Source of the DNA: Kineococcus aurantiacus
GTDB taxonomy: Bacteria; Actinomycetota; Actinomycetes; Actinomycetales; Kineococcaceae
DNA: 64,000 bases
Reading direction: 5' to 3'
Assembly: GCF_013409345.1 (NCBI RefSeq)
Contig: NZ_JACCBB010000001.1
Span: 1,798,001 to 1,862,000 of the forward strand
Part shown: positions 27,915 through 36,140 of the stretch, one piece after another
Position numbering within the stretch: the stretch's first letter is position 1
How the letters are laid out: each line of letters begins with the position of its first letter
Made by a program: the position numbers and the translations under genes
Notes under the pieces: model-generated
Databases searched by the model: none
What the model was told of the DNA's origin: nothing
Seen by the model: only the letters and a program-made list of their open reading frames with translations

Positions 27915-28479
27915 CGGCGCCCGAGGCCGCGAACCCGAGCGCGACGGCCACCGCGGCACCCACCCAGGGCCGGTCGCTGACCCCGCGCCCGGCGAGCCCG
28001 AGCACCGAGTACGCCAGCGCCCAGCTCGCGGCGGGCACGACGTCGGCGACGGCGAACCGGGCGACGGGGTACTCGGCGGCGGCCGCGGCGACCAGGACGG
28101 GCACGCGGGCCCCCGGCAGCAGCCGGGACGTGACGAGGGTGCCGACGTCGTGGCGGGCCAGCCGCTCGCCGAGCTCGTCGAGGTGCCCGTACCGCTCGGC
28201 CCGCCGGCGCAGGGAGCGCCCGGGCCCGGTGTGCGCCCCGCGCAGCAGCAGCGCGTAGAGGACCAGGTCGGCGACGTAGGCCGCGGCGGCGCCGACGACG
28301 ACGACCTCCCCCAGGGACAGCCAGGACCGGTGGTGGCCCAGGGCGGCCATGGCCGAGACGACCGCCCCCGTCGGCAGGACCGGCAGGACCGCCCCCACGA
28401 CGACGGCGGCGAGCAGCACGCACAGCGCCCACAGCCAGTGGTCGGCGTGGGCGGCGGGGTCGAGCAGGTCGGTCAGCAC
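27883..28479 (-). CDS. DedA-family membrane protein
   Basis: A 198-residue integral membrane protein of the DedA/VTT (SNARE-associated) superfamily, members of which scramble or flip lipids such as undecaprenyl phosphate and maintain membrane potential. Four to five hydrophobic helices are visible. The conserved regions are present in altered form: VLPVLPTGAVV for the first re-entrant loop and TSRLLPGARVPVLVAAA for the arginine-containing RxxPGxR motif. The start is GTG 28479 without a clear ribosome site. It converges on the GGDEF-EAL gene with a 32-bp tail overlap. Confidence 0.85.
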   Translation of the reverse strand: MLTDLLDPAAHADHWLWALCVLLAAVVVGAVLPVLPTGAVVSAMAALGHHRSWLSLGEVVVVGAAAAYVADLVLYALLLRGAHTGPGRSLRRRAERYGHLDELGERLARHDVGTLVTSRLLPGARVPVLVAAAAAEYPVARFAVADVVPAASWALAYSVLGLAGRGVSDRPWVGAAVAVALGFAASGAVSLARRLRSR

Positions 28480-28611
28480 GGTGGGGCAGTTTCGCAGGGT
28501 GCCGTCGCAGCCGGTGAGCGCACCTCACCGGCAGGGTCGCGCGGGGGCCGTCCCGGTGACGCGGGGCCCGTTCGGTCCCGGCGGCGGCCCGGGCGGGCCT
28601 ACGGTCCGGCC

Positions 28612-29001
28612 GTGAGGTTCAACCCGCCGCCGAACTGGCCGCACGTGAACACCGCGTGGATCCCGCCGGCCGACTGGCAGCCGGAACCCGAGTGGGGTCC
28701 GGTGCCGGCCGGGTGGCCGCTGCTCGTGCAGGACGAGGCCGGGACCGGCCGGCGGGCGGGGGCGCTGGCCGTGGGGGCCCTGGCGGGGTTCGTGGCGGGG
28801 GCCCTGCTGGTGCTCGCCCTGGACCTGGTGGGGGTCGCCCTCCTGGGCGACGGCGCGACCGGCCTGCCCGGGCTCGGGCGCGCGCTGGCGTGCGGGGCGG
28901 CCGTGGCCGGTGCGGTGCTGAACGTCCGCGCGTGCCGTCGCCGCGCCGCCGACCGGGCCGCGCGGGTCATCGCGCTGGCGTGGAGCCGCGTCCCCCGCTG
29001 A
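28612..29001 (+). CDS. Small membrane protein with N-terminal FNPPPNWP module
   Basis: A 129-residue protein. Its N-terminal 40 residues show the Pro/Trp pattern FNPPPNWP...PPADWQPEPEWG...GWPLLV, shared by many actinobacterial membrane proteins and likely to face the cytosol. Two hydrophobic helices (about 50-72 and 88-105) follow, then an arginine-rich C-terminus. Function unknown. TACGGT six bases before the GTG at 28612 suggests a leaderless transcript. It does not seem tied to the downstream aldehyde dehydrogenase, which has its own ribosome site. Confidence 0.75.
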   Translation: MRFNPPPNWPHVNTAWIPPADWQPEPEWGPVPAGWPLLVQDEAGTGRRAGALAVGALAGFVAGALLVLALDLVGVALLGDGATGLPGLGRALACGAAVAGAVLNVRACRRRAADRAARVIALAWSRVPR

Positions 29002-29186
29002 GGGGTCCGCTCTTCCGCTGGGCGGGAGGACGACTGGCGGTTCGGCGGCGGCTCCCGCAGAGTGCGCGAGCGACCCGGGCGGGGCCGGAGGGGGCGGGCA
29101 GCCCCCTCCCGAGCACCGGCCGGGGGTTCGCACGTGGACGGCGCCCGACGACGACGCGCCGCAGGACGACAGGAGGGACAGCGCAG

Positions 29187-30647
29187 ATGCTGCTCGAGCC
29201 GAGGACGTGGCAGGGGAAGGTCTACTCCGGGGGCTGGGTGACCGGCTCCGGCGGGGAGTACGACGCCGTGGAACCGGCCACCGGGAAGGTCCTGGCCGCT
29301 GTGGGGGCCGCCTCGGCGCAGGACGTGCAGCGCGCGGCCCTCACCGCGCAGCAGGCCCAGCGGGAGTGGGCGGCCCGGCCCTACGACGAGCGGGCCCGGG
29401 TGCTGCGCCGCGCCGCGCAGCTGTTCGTGGAGCACGGCGACGAGATCGACGACTGGATCGTGCGCGAGTCCGGCGCGATCCGCCCCTTCGCCCGGTTCCA
29501 GACCCGCGACGTGGCCGCCGAGGAGTGCTGGGAGGCGGCGGCCCTCGCCTCCCACCCCCACGGGCAGGTCCTGCGCTCGAACCAGCCGCGGCTGTCCCTG
29601 GCCCGCCGGCTGCCCGTCGGCGTCGTCGGCGTCATCGCCCCGTTCAACGCCCCGGTCATCCTGTCGGTGCGGGCCATCGCCCCCGCCCTGGCCTTGGGCA
29701 ACGCCGTCGTCTGCAAACCCGACCCCCGCACCGCGGTCTGCGGCGGCGTGGTGCTGGCGCGGATCTTCGAGGAGGCCGGGCTGCCGGAGGGGTTGTTCCA
29801 CGTCCTGCCCGGCGGCGCCGACGTCGGGGGCGCCCTGGTGGAGGACCCCCGGATCCCCGTCATCGCCTTCACCGGGTCCACCGCGGCCGGCAAGCAGATC
29901 GCCCGCGCCGCCGCGGACCGGCTCAAGCGGGTCCACCTGGAGCTGGGCGGGAACAGCGCGCTGATCGTCCTGGACGACGTGGACCTGGAGCAGGCCGTCT
30001 CGGTGGGCGCGTTCGGGTCCTTCAACCACGCCGGGCAGATCTGCATGGCCACCAGCCGGCACCTCGTGGCGGCGGGCATCGCCGACGACTACGCGGCCGC
30101 CCTCGCCGAGCACGCCGAGCGGCTGCCGGTGGGCGACCCCGCCGGCGACGACGTCGCCGTGGGCCCGCTCATCGACGCCCGCCAGCGCGACCGCATCCAC
30201 GGCGTGGTCACCGCCTCGGTCGAGGCCGGGGCCCGGCTGCGCACCGGCGGCACCTACGAGGGGCTCTTCTACCGGCCCACCGTGCTGTCCGGCGTCCCCG
30301 AGACCGCCCCCGCCTACGCCGAGGAGATCTTCGGGCCGGTCGCGCCCGTGGTGGCCTTCGGCGACGTGGAGGAGGCCGTGCGGCTGGCCTCGGGCACCGA
30401 GTACGGCCTGTCGCTGGGCATCCTCACCAAGGACGTCATGAAGGGCCTGGCCCTGGCCGAGCGGATCCCCTCGGGGCTGGTCCACATCAACGACCAGACC
30501 GTCAACGACGAGGCGCTCGCCCCCTTCGGCGGGGTCGGCTACTCCGGCACCGGTTCCCGCCACGGCGGCGCCGAGGCCAACCTCGAGGCGTTCACCGAGG
30601 TGCAGTGGGTCACGGTGCGCGGCGACCTGCCGCACTACCCGTTCTGA
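29187..30647 (+). CDS. Aldehyde dehydrogenase, benzaldehyde/vanillin dehydrogenase type
   Basis: NAD(P)-dependent oxidation of an aldehyde to its acid. The 486-residue protein has the general base Glu in HLELGGNSALIV and catalytic Cys in HAGQICMATSR, with GFTGSTAAGK-like FTGSTAAGKQI for cofactor binding. Overall sequence style is closest to the XylC/vanillin dehydrogenase group of aromatic aldehyde enzymes; the exact substrate is inference. AGGAGGG at 29171-29177 fixes the ATG at 29187. A hairpin ends the unit. No aromatic catabolic genes adjoin it. Confidence 0.9.
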   Translation: MLLEPRTWQGKVYSGGWVTGSGGEYDAVEPATGKVLAAVGAASAQDVQRAALTAQQAQREWAARPYDERARVLRRAAQLFVEHGDEIDDWIVRESGAIRPFARFQTRDVAAEECWEAAALASHPHGQVLRSNQPRLSLARRLPVGVVGVIAPFNAPVILSVRAIAPALALGNAVVCKPDPRTAVCGGVVLARIFEEAGLPEGLFHVLPGGADVGGALVEDPRIPVIAFTGSTAAGKQIARAAADRLKRVHLELGGNSALIVLDDVDLEQAVSVGAFGSFNHAGQICMATSRHLVAAGIADDYAAALAEHAERLPVGDPAGDDVAVGPLIDARQRDRIHGVVTASVEAGARLRTGGTYEGLFYRPTVLSGVPETAPAYAEEIFGPVAPVVAFGDVEEAVRLASGTEYGLSLGILTKDVMKGLALAERIPSGLVHINDQTVNDEALAPFGGVGYSGTGSRHGGAEANLEAFTEVQWVTVRGDLPHYPF

Positions 30648-30667
30648 GCCCGTCCTGACCCGCCCGG

Positions 30668-30694
30668 CCCGCTCCCCGCCCCCCGGGGAGCGGG
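30668..30694 (+). terminator. Terminator of the aldehyde dehydrogenase gene
   Basis: An 11-bp perfect stem (30668-30678 with 30684-30694) around a 5-base C loop begins 20 bp after the stop codon. Confidence 0.8.
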
Positions 30695-30704
30695 TCGGGG
30701 CGGC

Positions 30705-30800
30705 GAGCGGGACCCCACCTGCGCCGTCGCCCTCCTCGACGCGACCCTGGACGTCCTCGCCGACGTCGGCTACGACGCGTCGACCGTCGAGGCGGTCGCG
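30705..30800 (+). pseudogene. Remnant of a TetR-type regulator N-terminus
   Basis: In one frame this stretch reads ALLDATLDVLADVGYDAST followed by VEAVAT, the start of a TetR helix-turn-helix. It has no start codon in context and loses similarity exactly where the recognition helix should begin. Such a gene could once have regulated the neighbouring aldehyde dehydrogenase. Recognition rests on a short match. Confidence 0.5.
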
Positions 30801-30829
30801 ACGAGGTCACCACGCGCCGTGGGAACGGG

Positions 30830-30928
30830 ACGACCACCACCAGCGAACCGTTCCGCCTCTGCGTCCGCGCGGAGACGCTGGAGGAGGTCGAGAGGTTCTG
30901 GGCGGAGCTCGCCGCCGGGGTCAGCGAG
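30830..30928 (+). pseudogene. Possible remnant of a VOC/PhnB-like protein
   Basis: A second frame contains EPFRLCVRAETLEEVERFWA followed by ELAAG. It resembles the internal strand-helix unit of PhnB-like glyoxalase-fold proteins, where a beta strand is followed by EEVDRLWxAL. It has no start and runs into the stop of the opposing gene. With the TetR scrap beside it in another frame, it suggests a deletion that fused two gene pieces. Confidence 0.35.
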
Positions 30929-31232
30929 CGATCCCGGCCGCGGGGAGGACCAGGCCGCGCACGTCGAACTCCTGCACCACCGGGGGGCCGACTTCCCGCC
31001 CGTACTGCCCGAGCACTGCACCCATCACCTCGCCGAGCACCTGCGCGGTGTACCGGTCGCACTCCTCCCGGGAGTTCCACACCTCGATCACCTGGAAACC
31101 GCTGTCGATGCTGCGACAGACGTGCAGGAGCAGACCGTCGACGCGAGGGCCGGACTCGCGCACGACGGCGCTGTGGATCGCGTCGTAGGCCTCGGCCGGT
31201 GCTGCGACCTCTACGACGATGCCGTACGTCAT
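30921..31232 (-). CDS. Small protein of the ABM-like dimeric alpha/beta barrel type
   Basis: A 103-residue soluble protein. MTYGIVVEVAAPAEAYDAIH, LLLHVCRS and GFQVIEVWNSREECDRY match a family of actinobacterial proteins related to antibiotic-biosynthesis-monooxygenase or stress-response barrels. These usually form dimers; many have no known reaction. GGAGGTC ahead of the ATG at 31232 gives a firm start. It stands alone in a stretch of gene remnants and unannotatable sequence. Confidence 0.78.
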   Translation of the reverse strand: MTYGIVVEVAAPAEAYDAIHSAVVRESGPRVDGLLLHVCRSIDSGFQVIEVWNSREECDRYTAQVLGEVMGAVLGQYGREVGPPVVQEFDVRGLVLPAAGIAR

Positions 31233-31750
31233 GACGACCTCCAGGGGGAACGACCGGACCGGTGCGGAACGCTGGTGCGACGGGGTGCTGAGAGGGCGCG
31301 GGAGGCGGGGCGGCGGGCACCTGCGTGAGCCCCGTCCGGGGTGAGGGGGTCGCGTGCGCCGCCACGTCGCGGACCCGCCGGTCGGTGCACGGCGAGGGGC
31401 GTCCCCGCTCCTGCGGTGCCGGCGTCGTCAGCAGGTCGGCCGGTGCCGTCCGCCCGGTGTGGACGGTCCGGCGCAGTTCGTCGCGGTCCGCCCCGGCCTC
31501 CGGCAACCGGTGGGAGTGCCTGATCATGTTGCGCGCGGCGAACCGCGTCGTCAAGGGCCGGCAGGCCAGGTGCGGAACCGCTGGGAGAGGCGCGGTGGAG
31601 GACGAGGTGACCGCCGTCCCGGCGGCCGCCGGGTACGACGACCTGACCCGGCGCAGGCGCGCGTGTTCCAGTGCACCGCCGGCGGGTCGGTGGCAGCGAG
31701 CACCACGAGGGCGCACGTCCTCCGGGGGTCACCGCGACCGGGAAGCGAAG
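31233..31750. other. Stretch with no recognisable gene
   Basis: About 520 bp between the ABM-like gene and the tRNA-Thr terminator. Open frames exist on both strands, but none shows a ribosome site, a family motif or balanced composition; the products are Arg/Pro/Ser-rich. It probably holds decayed sequence. Confidence 0.5.
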
Positions 31751-31779
31751 AGCCCCGCAGGTCGGTGACCTGCGGGGCT
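31751..31779 (-). terminator. Terminator of tRNA-Thr
   Basis: A perfect 13-bp stem (AGCCCCGCAGGTC, 3-base loop, reverse complement) lies four bases beyond the encoded CCA of the tRNA. Confidence 0.9.
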
Positions 31780-31782
31780 TCG

Positions 31783-31859
31783 TGGAGCCGCCTCGGGGAA
31801 TCGAACCCCGGACCTACGCATTACGAGTGCGTCGCTCTGGCCGACTGAGCTAAGGCGGC
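31783..31859 (-). tRNA. tRNA-Thr (anticodon CGU), with encoded CCA
   Basis: The reverse strand folds into a standard cloverleaf of 74 bases (31786-31859) with acceptor GCCGCCT/AGGCGGC, anticodon loop CTCGTAA and T-loop TTCGAAT. The three bases after the discriminator are CCA (31783-31785). Reads ACG codons, common in this GC-rich genome. Confidence 0.97.
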
Positions 31860-31962
31860 ACTGCTGGTGGTGCGTGCGCCCTCGCGGGCACGGACAGTGA
31901 GCCTACAGGACGTGGCGGGGTCCTCTCACCACGGGCGACGCCCCCCGTCAGGACGCAGCTCG

Positions 31963-32739
31963 TCAGGACGCAGCGCGCGCGAGCCACAGCGCCCGGGTGG
32001 CGCGGGGGCTCAGGACGAGGTCACCGGCCAGGAGCGCGGTCAGCGCGCCACCCTCGTCGGCGCCGTCGAGGTGCAGATACCGCTCCAGCCACAGCCGGGC
32101 GTACTCCTGCGCGGCCGCCGACGGCTCCGCCGTCGTCGTGACGTCGTGGCGCTGGACGGTGAACCCCGCGGCCCGCAGGGTCGCGGTCCAGTCGGGGTGG
32201 TGGTTCCAGCCGGCGGCGAGGGCGGCGGTGCGGGCGCGGTCCTCGGCGGGGTCGGTGGTGAAGGCGGGCAGGCCCTCGACCTCGACGACGGCGAGGACGC
32301 CGCCGGGGGCGAGGGCGGCCCGGGCCCCGGTGAGCAGCGGGGCGGGGTCGGTGACGTGGTGCAGGGACGAGGACGCCCACACGAGGTCGACGCCGGGAAG
32401 GTCGGGGAACCCGTCGTCGAGGTCGGCGGCGAGCGCCGTGAACCCCTGCGCGCGCAGGTGGGTGAGCATCCCGGGGTCGTTGTCGACGGCCGTGAGGTCG
32501 GCGCCGGGGAGGCGGTCGCGCAGCAGCCGGCTGCCGGTGCCCGTGCCGGCCCCCAGGTCCACGACCCGGTGGGGGGTGCGGTCGCCGAGCTCGGCGAGGA
32601 CGGTGTCGAGGACGGCGGTCAGCTGGTCGCCGAAGACGAGGGCATCGAGGTCGAGAGCCCGCCGGTGCCCGTCCTCGTGACCGGCGCGGTGGGTGTGGGC
32701 CTGGGTGTGGGCCGGGGGGTGGGTGTGGCCGTGGCTCAT
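31963..32739 (-). CDS. Class I SAM-dependent methyltransferase with His-rich N-terminus
   Basis: A 258-residue methyltransferase of the Methyltransf_11/25 type. Motif I is VVDLGAGTGTGSRLL, followed by the acidic TAVDNDPGML and LVWASSSLHHVTD. The first 25 residues contain nine histidines, which could bind a metal, but no zinc carrier function is evident elsewhere. TACCGT seven bases before the ATG at 32739 suggests a leaderless transcript. It diverges from an XRE-cupin regulator by 48 bp, a pairing seen repeatedly in actinobacteria; that regulator probably controls it. Substrate unknown. Confidence 0.86.
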   Translation of the reverse strand: MSHGHTHPPAHTQAHTHRAGHEDGHRRALDLDALVFGDQLTAVLDTVLAELGDRTPHRVVDLGAGTGTGSRLLRDRLPGADLTAVDNDPGMLTHLRAQGFTALAADLDDGFPDLPGVDLVWASSSLHHVTDPAPLLTGARAALAPGGVLAVVEVEGLPAFTTDPAEDRARTAALAAGWNHHPDWTATLRAAGFTVQRHDVTTTAEPSAAAQEYARLWLERYLHLDGADEGGALTALLAGDLVLSPRATRALWLARAAS

Positions 32740-32746
32740 GACGTCC

Positions 32747-32787
32747 ACGGTAGGAGGCTCGTGCGCGCTGCGCATAGCATCTTGCGC
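32747..32787. promoter_or_regulatory. Divergent promoter between methyltransferase and XRE-cupin genes
   Basis: Leftward TACCGT (32747-32752) and rightward TAGCAT (32775-32780) each lie about seven bases from a start codon. Between and after them GTGCGCGCTGCGCA and TTGCGCG form GCGC-rich half-sites that could be the regulator's operator. Confidence 0.45.
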
Positions 32788-33363
32788 GTGGAGCAAGACA
32801 TCGACGACCTCATCCGCCGCCGGATCCGCGGCCTGCGCCTGGCCCGCGGCTGGTCCCTGGACAACCTGGCCGCCCGCTGCTCCATGAGCGCCTCGACGCT
32901 GAGCCGGCTGGAGACCGGTGGCCGGCGCATCGCCCTGGACCAGCTGGTCCCCCTCGCCCGCGCCCTCGGCACCACCCTCGACGACCTCGTCGCCACCACC
33001 GACGACGAGGACGTCGTGCTGCGCCCCGAACCGCGGCACCGCTCGGGGGTCACGACCTGGCTGCTGTCGCGCGAGCGCGCCGTCGCCGGGCAGACGGTCG
33101 CCAAGATGCGCTTCGCCGCCTCCCGGACCCCGCCGGCGCCGTCGGACGGGCTGCGCGTCCACCCCGGCCGCGAGTGGTTCACCGTGCTGTCGGGCCGGGC
33201 CCGCCTCGAACTCGGCGACCGGGTCGTCGACGTGGGGCCGGGGCAGGCCGCGGAGTTCTCCACGATGGTCCCGCACCGGATCAGCGCGGCCCCGGGGTCT
33301 GGGCCGCTGGAGGTCCTGTCGATCTTCGACCGGGACGGCGAACGCGCCCACCTGGACGACTGA
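32788..33363 (+). CDS. XRE-family regulator with C-terminal cupin domain
   Basis: A 191-residue one-component regulator. Residues about 8-65 form a lambda-repressor-like helix-turn-helix (LDNLAARCSMSASTLSRLE). Residues about 105-185 form a cupin_2 barrel (HPGREWFTVLSGRARLELGD) that would sense a small ligand. TAGCAT seven bases before the GTG at 32788 argues for leaderless translation. It diverges from the methyltransferase gene, its most likely target along with itself. Ligand unknown. Confidence 0.9.
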   Translation: MEQDIDDLIRRRIRGLRLARGWSLDNLAARCSMSASTLSRLETGGRRIALDQLVPLARALGTTLDDLVATTDDEDVVLRPEPRHRSGVTTWLLSRERAVAGQTVAKMRFAASRTPPAPSDGLRVHPGREWFTVLSGRARLELGDRVVDVGPGQAAEFSTMVPHRISAAPGSGPLEVLSIFDRDGERAHLDD

Positions 33364-33414
33364 GGAACCCGCACCCCCACCACGGCCACGCCCGGCCCGG
33401 TGCGCCGGCAGCGG

Positions 33415-34977
33415 TCAGTCGCAGGTCGTCCCCTCGTCGGGGGCGGTACCGGCGATCAGGTACGTGTCGACGGCGGAGTCGACGCACGACGACCCCGTCG
33501 CGTAGGCCGTGTGCCCGTCGCCGTCGTACGTCAGCAACCGGCCCGAGGACAGTTCCCCGGCCAGGCTCCGCGCCCACGCGTACGGGGTCGCGGGGTCGCG
33601 CGTGGTGCCGACGACGACGATGGGGCCCGCGCCCTGCGCGTGCACCGGGCGGACCTGGCCGACGGGGGCCACGGGCCAGTTCGTGCACGCCAGCCCGCCC
33701 CAGGCCAGGTACGGGCCGAACGTCGGGGCGTCCCGCGCGAACTCTTCGACGGCCGCGGCGACCTGCGGCTCGCTCTCGTCGTCGTCGCGGTCCAGGCAGT
33801 TCACGGCGTAGATGACGGTCGCGGAGTTGTCGGCGTACCTGCCGTCCGCGGACCGGTGGGTGTAGGCGTCGGCCTGGGCCAGCATCACCGAGCCGTCCCC
33901 GGCGAACGCGGCCTTCAGCGCCTTCGACAGCTGCGGCCACAACTGCGGCGCGTACAGCGGGTTGGCCACGGCGAGGTACCCCAGGCCCTGCCCGAGGGGT
34001 CGGCCGGTGCCCGTGGGCAGGGGTTCGGCGTCCAGGCCCTCGAGGAACCGCCGGACCTGCGCGACGCCGTCGTCGACGCCGCCGGTCAGCGGGCAGTTCC
34101 TGCCGCTCTGGCAGTCCCGCACGTAGGAGCGCAGCGCGACCTCGAACCCGGCGGCCTGCCCGGCGTTGAGCTGCTCGCTGCTCAGGGCCGGGTCGATGGC
34201 CCCGTCGAGGACGAACCGCCCCACGCGCTGCGGGAACTGCTCGGCGTACCAGGCGCCGAGGTAGGTGCCGTAGCTCTTGCCGAGGTAGTTCAGCTTGTCG
34301 TCGCCGAGGGCCGCGCGCAGCACGTCCAGGTCCTTGGCCGCCGACAGCGTGTCGACGTGCGCGGCCAGTTCCCCCGACGCCGCGCACCCCCGCCCCAGCT
34401 CGGTGGTCCGCGCCGACAGCGCCTGCACCTCGGCCGGGTCGTCGGGGGTGGGGTCGGTGGCGAGGAACCGGTCGACCTGCCGGTCGCGCAGGCACCGCAG
34501 CGGGTCCGACTCCCCCACCCCGCGCGGGTCGAGGCCCACGACGTCGAAGTGGTCGCGCACGTCCTGCGAGACGACGGTGCGCGCGGCCCGCGCGTACTCC
34601 ACGCCCGAGGCCCCCGGCCCCCCGGGGTTGAGCACGAGGGAACCGAGGCGGTCCTCCCCCTCCGCCGCCGTCCGCGTCCGCACCACCGCCAGGGACGCCG
34701 TGGCGCCCGCCGGGTCGGCGTAGTCGACGGGCACGGTCAGCCGGGTGCACTCGAAACCCCCCGAGCAGTCGACCCACTGCAGCCGCTGGCCGTAGAACGC
34801 CGCGAGCGCGGGGTCGGTGGCGTTCTCGCTCGCGACGGCCGTCGCGGTGCCCACGGGTCGGGGGTCCGGGCTCGACGCGCCCAGCGCCGAGCAGCCCGAC
34901 AGGGCCAGGACCAGGACGGCGAGGGCGCTGACGGCTCGGGGAGTGCGCATGGTGCGGGTCACGTTACGTGAGGTCAC
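33415..34977 (-). CDS. Secreted alpha/beta hydrolase lipoprotein, tripeptidyl aminopeptidase (SlpD/SlpE) type
   Basis: A 520-residue exported hydrolase likely to release peptides from N-termini. A signal peptide ends in the lipobox LALSGC near residue 29, so it is membrane-tethered. The oxyanion/HGGPG-like NPGGPGASG, the DPRGVGESDPL segment, nucleophile elbow GKSYGTYLG, acidic TTRDPATPYAWA and final GDGHTAY are those of the S33 family with a TAP C-terminal domain. The GTG at 34977 overlaps the holB stop as GTGA; an ATG at 34950 would also keep the signal peptide. Last gene of the tmk-holB unit. Confidence 0.9.
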   Translation of the reverse strand: MTSRNVTRTMRTPRAVSALAVLVLALSGCSALGASSPDPRPVGTATAVASENATDPALAAFYGQRLQWVDCSGGFECTRLTVPVDYADPAGATASLAVVRTRTAAEGEDRLGSLVLNPGGPGASGVEYARAARTVVSQDVRDHFDVVGLDPRGVGESDPLRCLRDRQVDRFLATDPTPDDPAEVQALSARTTELGRGCAASGELAAHVDTLSAAKDLDVLRAALGDDKLNYLGKSYGTYLGAWYAEQFPQRVGRFVLDGAIDPALSSEQLNAGQAAGFEVALRSYVRDCQSGRNCPLTGGVDDGVAQVRRFLEGLDAEPLPTGTGRPLGQGLGYLAVANPLYAPQLWPQLSKALKAAFAGDGSVMLAQADAYTHRSADGRYADNSATVIYAVNCLDRDDDESEPQVAAAVEEFARDAPTFGPYLAWGGLACTNWPVAPVGQVRPVHAQGAGPIVVVGTTRDPATPYAWARSLAGELSSGRLLTYDGDGHTAYATGSSCVDSAVDTYLIAGTAPDEGTTCD

Positions 34978-36140
34978 TGCTCCGGGCCGGGGGGCCGCAG
35001 GCTGAGGGCCAGCGCCTCGACGGCCAGCAGCGGCGCGACGTTCTGCGCCAGCCGTTCGCGGGCGAGCTGGACCGCGTCGGTGCGCCGCAGCGTCTCCTGC
35101 GGGGTGGACCGCTCGGCCATGGCCCGCACCTCGGCCGTCATGTCCGCGTTCACGAGGTCGACCGGCGCCGCCAGCTGCACGACGAGGACGTCGCGCAGCA
35201 GCCCCAGCAGGTCCACGAGGGCGCGGTCCAGCACGTCGGTCTGGTGCCGGCGCGCGCGCCGCTTCTGGTCCTCCTCCAGCTGCCGGACCTGGGCCCGGAC
35301 CGCCGGCGGCACGGTCGCGGAGCCGTCGGCCCCCAGCGCGCGCAGCAGCTCGGCCTTCTCCCGGGCGTCGCGCTCGGACGTGGACGACCCGGCCTCCTCG
35401 GCCGCGACCTCCACGAGCTCACCGGCGGCGATGACCGCCTCCCCCACGCCGCGGACCCGCTGCGGCAGCCGCAGCACCTCCCGGCGGCGGATGCGGGCCC
35501 CCTCGTCGCGGGCCAGGCGGCGCGCCAGCCCCACGTGGGACTGCGCGGCGCGGGCGGCGAAGGCCGCCATCACGGGGTCGACGCCGTCGCGGCGCACGAG
35601 CAGCTCGGCGACGGCGTCGGCCGGCGGCACGCGCAGCGGGACGTGCCGGGCCCGGGAGCGGATCGTCGGCAGGACGTCGTCGACGGCGGGCGCGCACAGC
35701 AGCCAGACCGTCTGCGCGGGCGGTTCCTCGATGGTCTTCAGCAGCACGTTCCCCGAGGTGGGGTTGAGGCGGTCGGCGTCCTCGATCACCACGACCCGCC
35801 ACCGCGCCACCGACGGGCGCCGCTGGGCCGTGGCGATGAGCGGCTCGACGTCCTCGCGGCGGATCTGCATGTGCTCGGTCGTGAAGACGGTGACGTCGGC
35901 GTGGGACCCGGCGGCCGCGGTCCGGCAGCCGCCGCAGCGCCCGCAGCCGACCTCGGCGGGGTCCTCGCAGGCCAGCGCCGCCGCGAACGCGCGCGCCGCG
36001 GTGGAACGCCCCGACCCCGGCGGGCCCGTGAGCAGCCAGGCGTGGGTCATGCCGGGGGTGCCGTGGCGGGCGGCGCGCGCGGCCCGGGTCAGGACCTCCA
36101 CGGCCGGGCCCTGGCCGACGACGTCGTCCCAGACGCTCAC
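34974..36140 (-). CDS. holB: DNA polymerase III delta-prime subunit
   Basis: Clamp-loader subunit in the replisome. The 388-residue protein has an AAA+ fold with P-loop TGPPGSGRSTAARAF, where arginine replaces the lysine of Walker A, so it may bind but not hydrolyse ATP, as expected for delta-prime. A four-cysteine zinc module (CEDPAEVGCGRCGGC) follows. VVVIEDADRLNPTSGNVLLK and the TIRSR sensor segment are typical. GTGA overlaps at both ends tie it to the MFS-tmk gene and the hydrolase. DnaX, its partner, is encoded at the right edge of the window. Confidence 0.94.
   Translation of the reverse strand: MSVWDDVVGQGPAVEVLTRAARAARHGTPGMTHAWLLTGPPGSGRSTAARAFAAALACEDPAEVGCGRCGGCRTAAAGSHADVTVFTTEHMQIRREDVEPLIATAQRRPSVARWRVVVIEDADRLNPTSGNVLLKTIEEPPAQTVWLLCAPAVDDVLPTIRSRARHVPLRVPPADAVAELLVRRDGVDPVMAAFAARAAQSHVGLARRLARDEGARIRRREVLRLPQRVRGVGEAVIAAGELVEVAAEEAGSSTSERDAREKAELLRALGADGSATVPPAVRAQVRQLEEDQKRRARRHQTDVLDRALVDLLGLLRDVLVVQLAAPVDLVNADMTAEVRAMAERSTPQETLRRTDAVQLARERLAQNVAPLLAVEALALSLRPPGPEQ

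Noticed and set aside
31229-31732. Open frames on both strands in the gap before tRNA-Thr
   Set aside because: No ribosome site, no motif and low-quality composition; kept only as an unassigned stretch.
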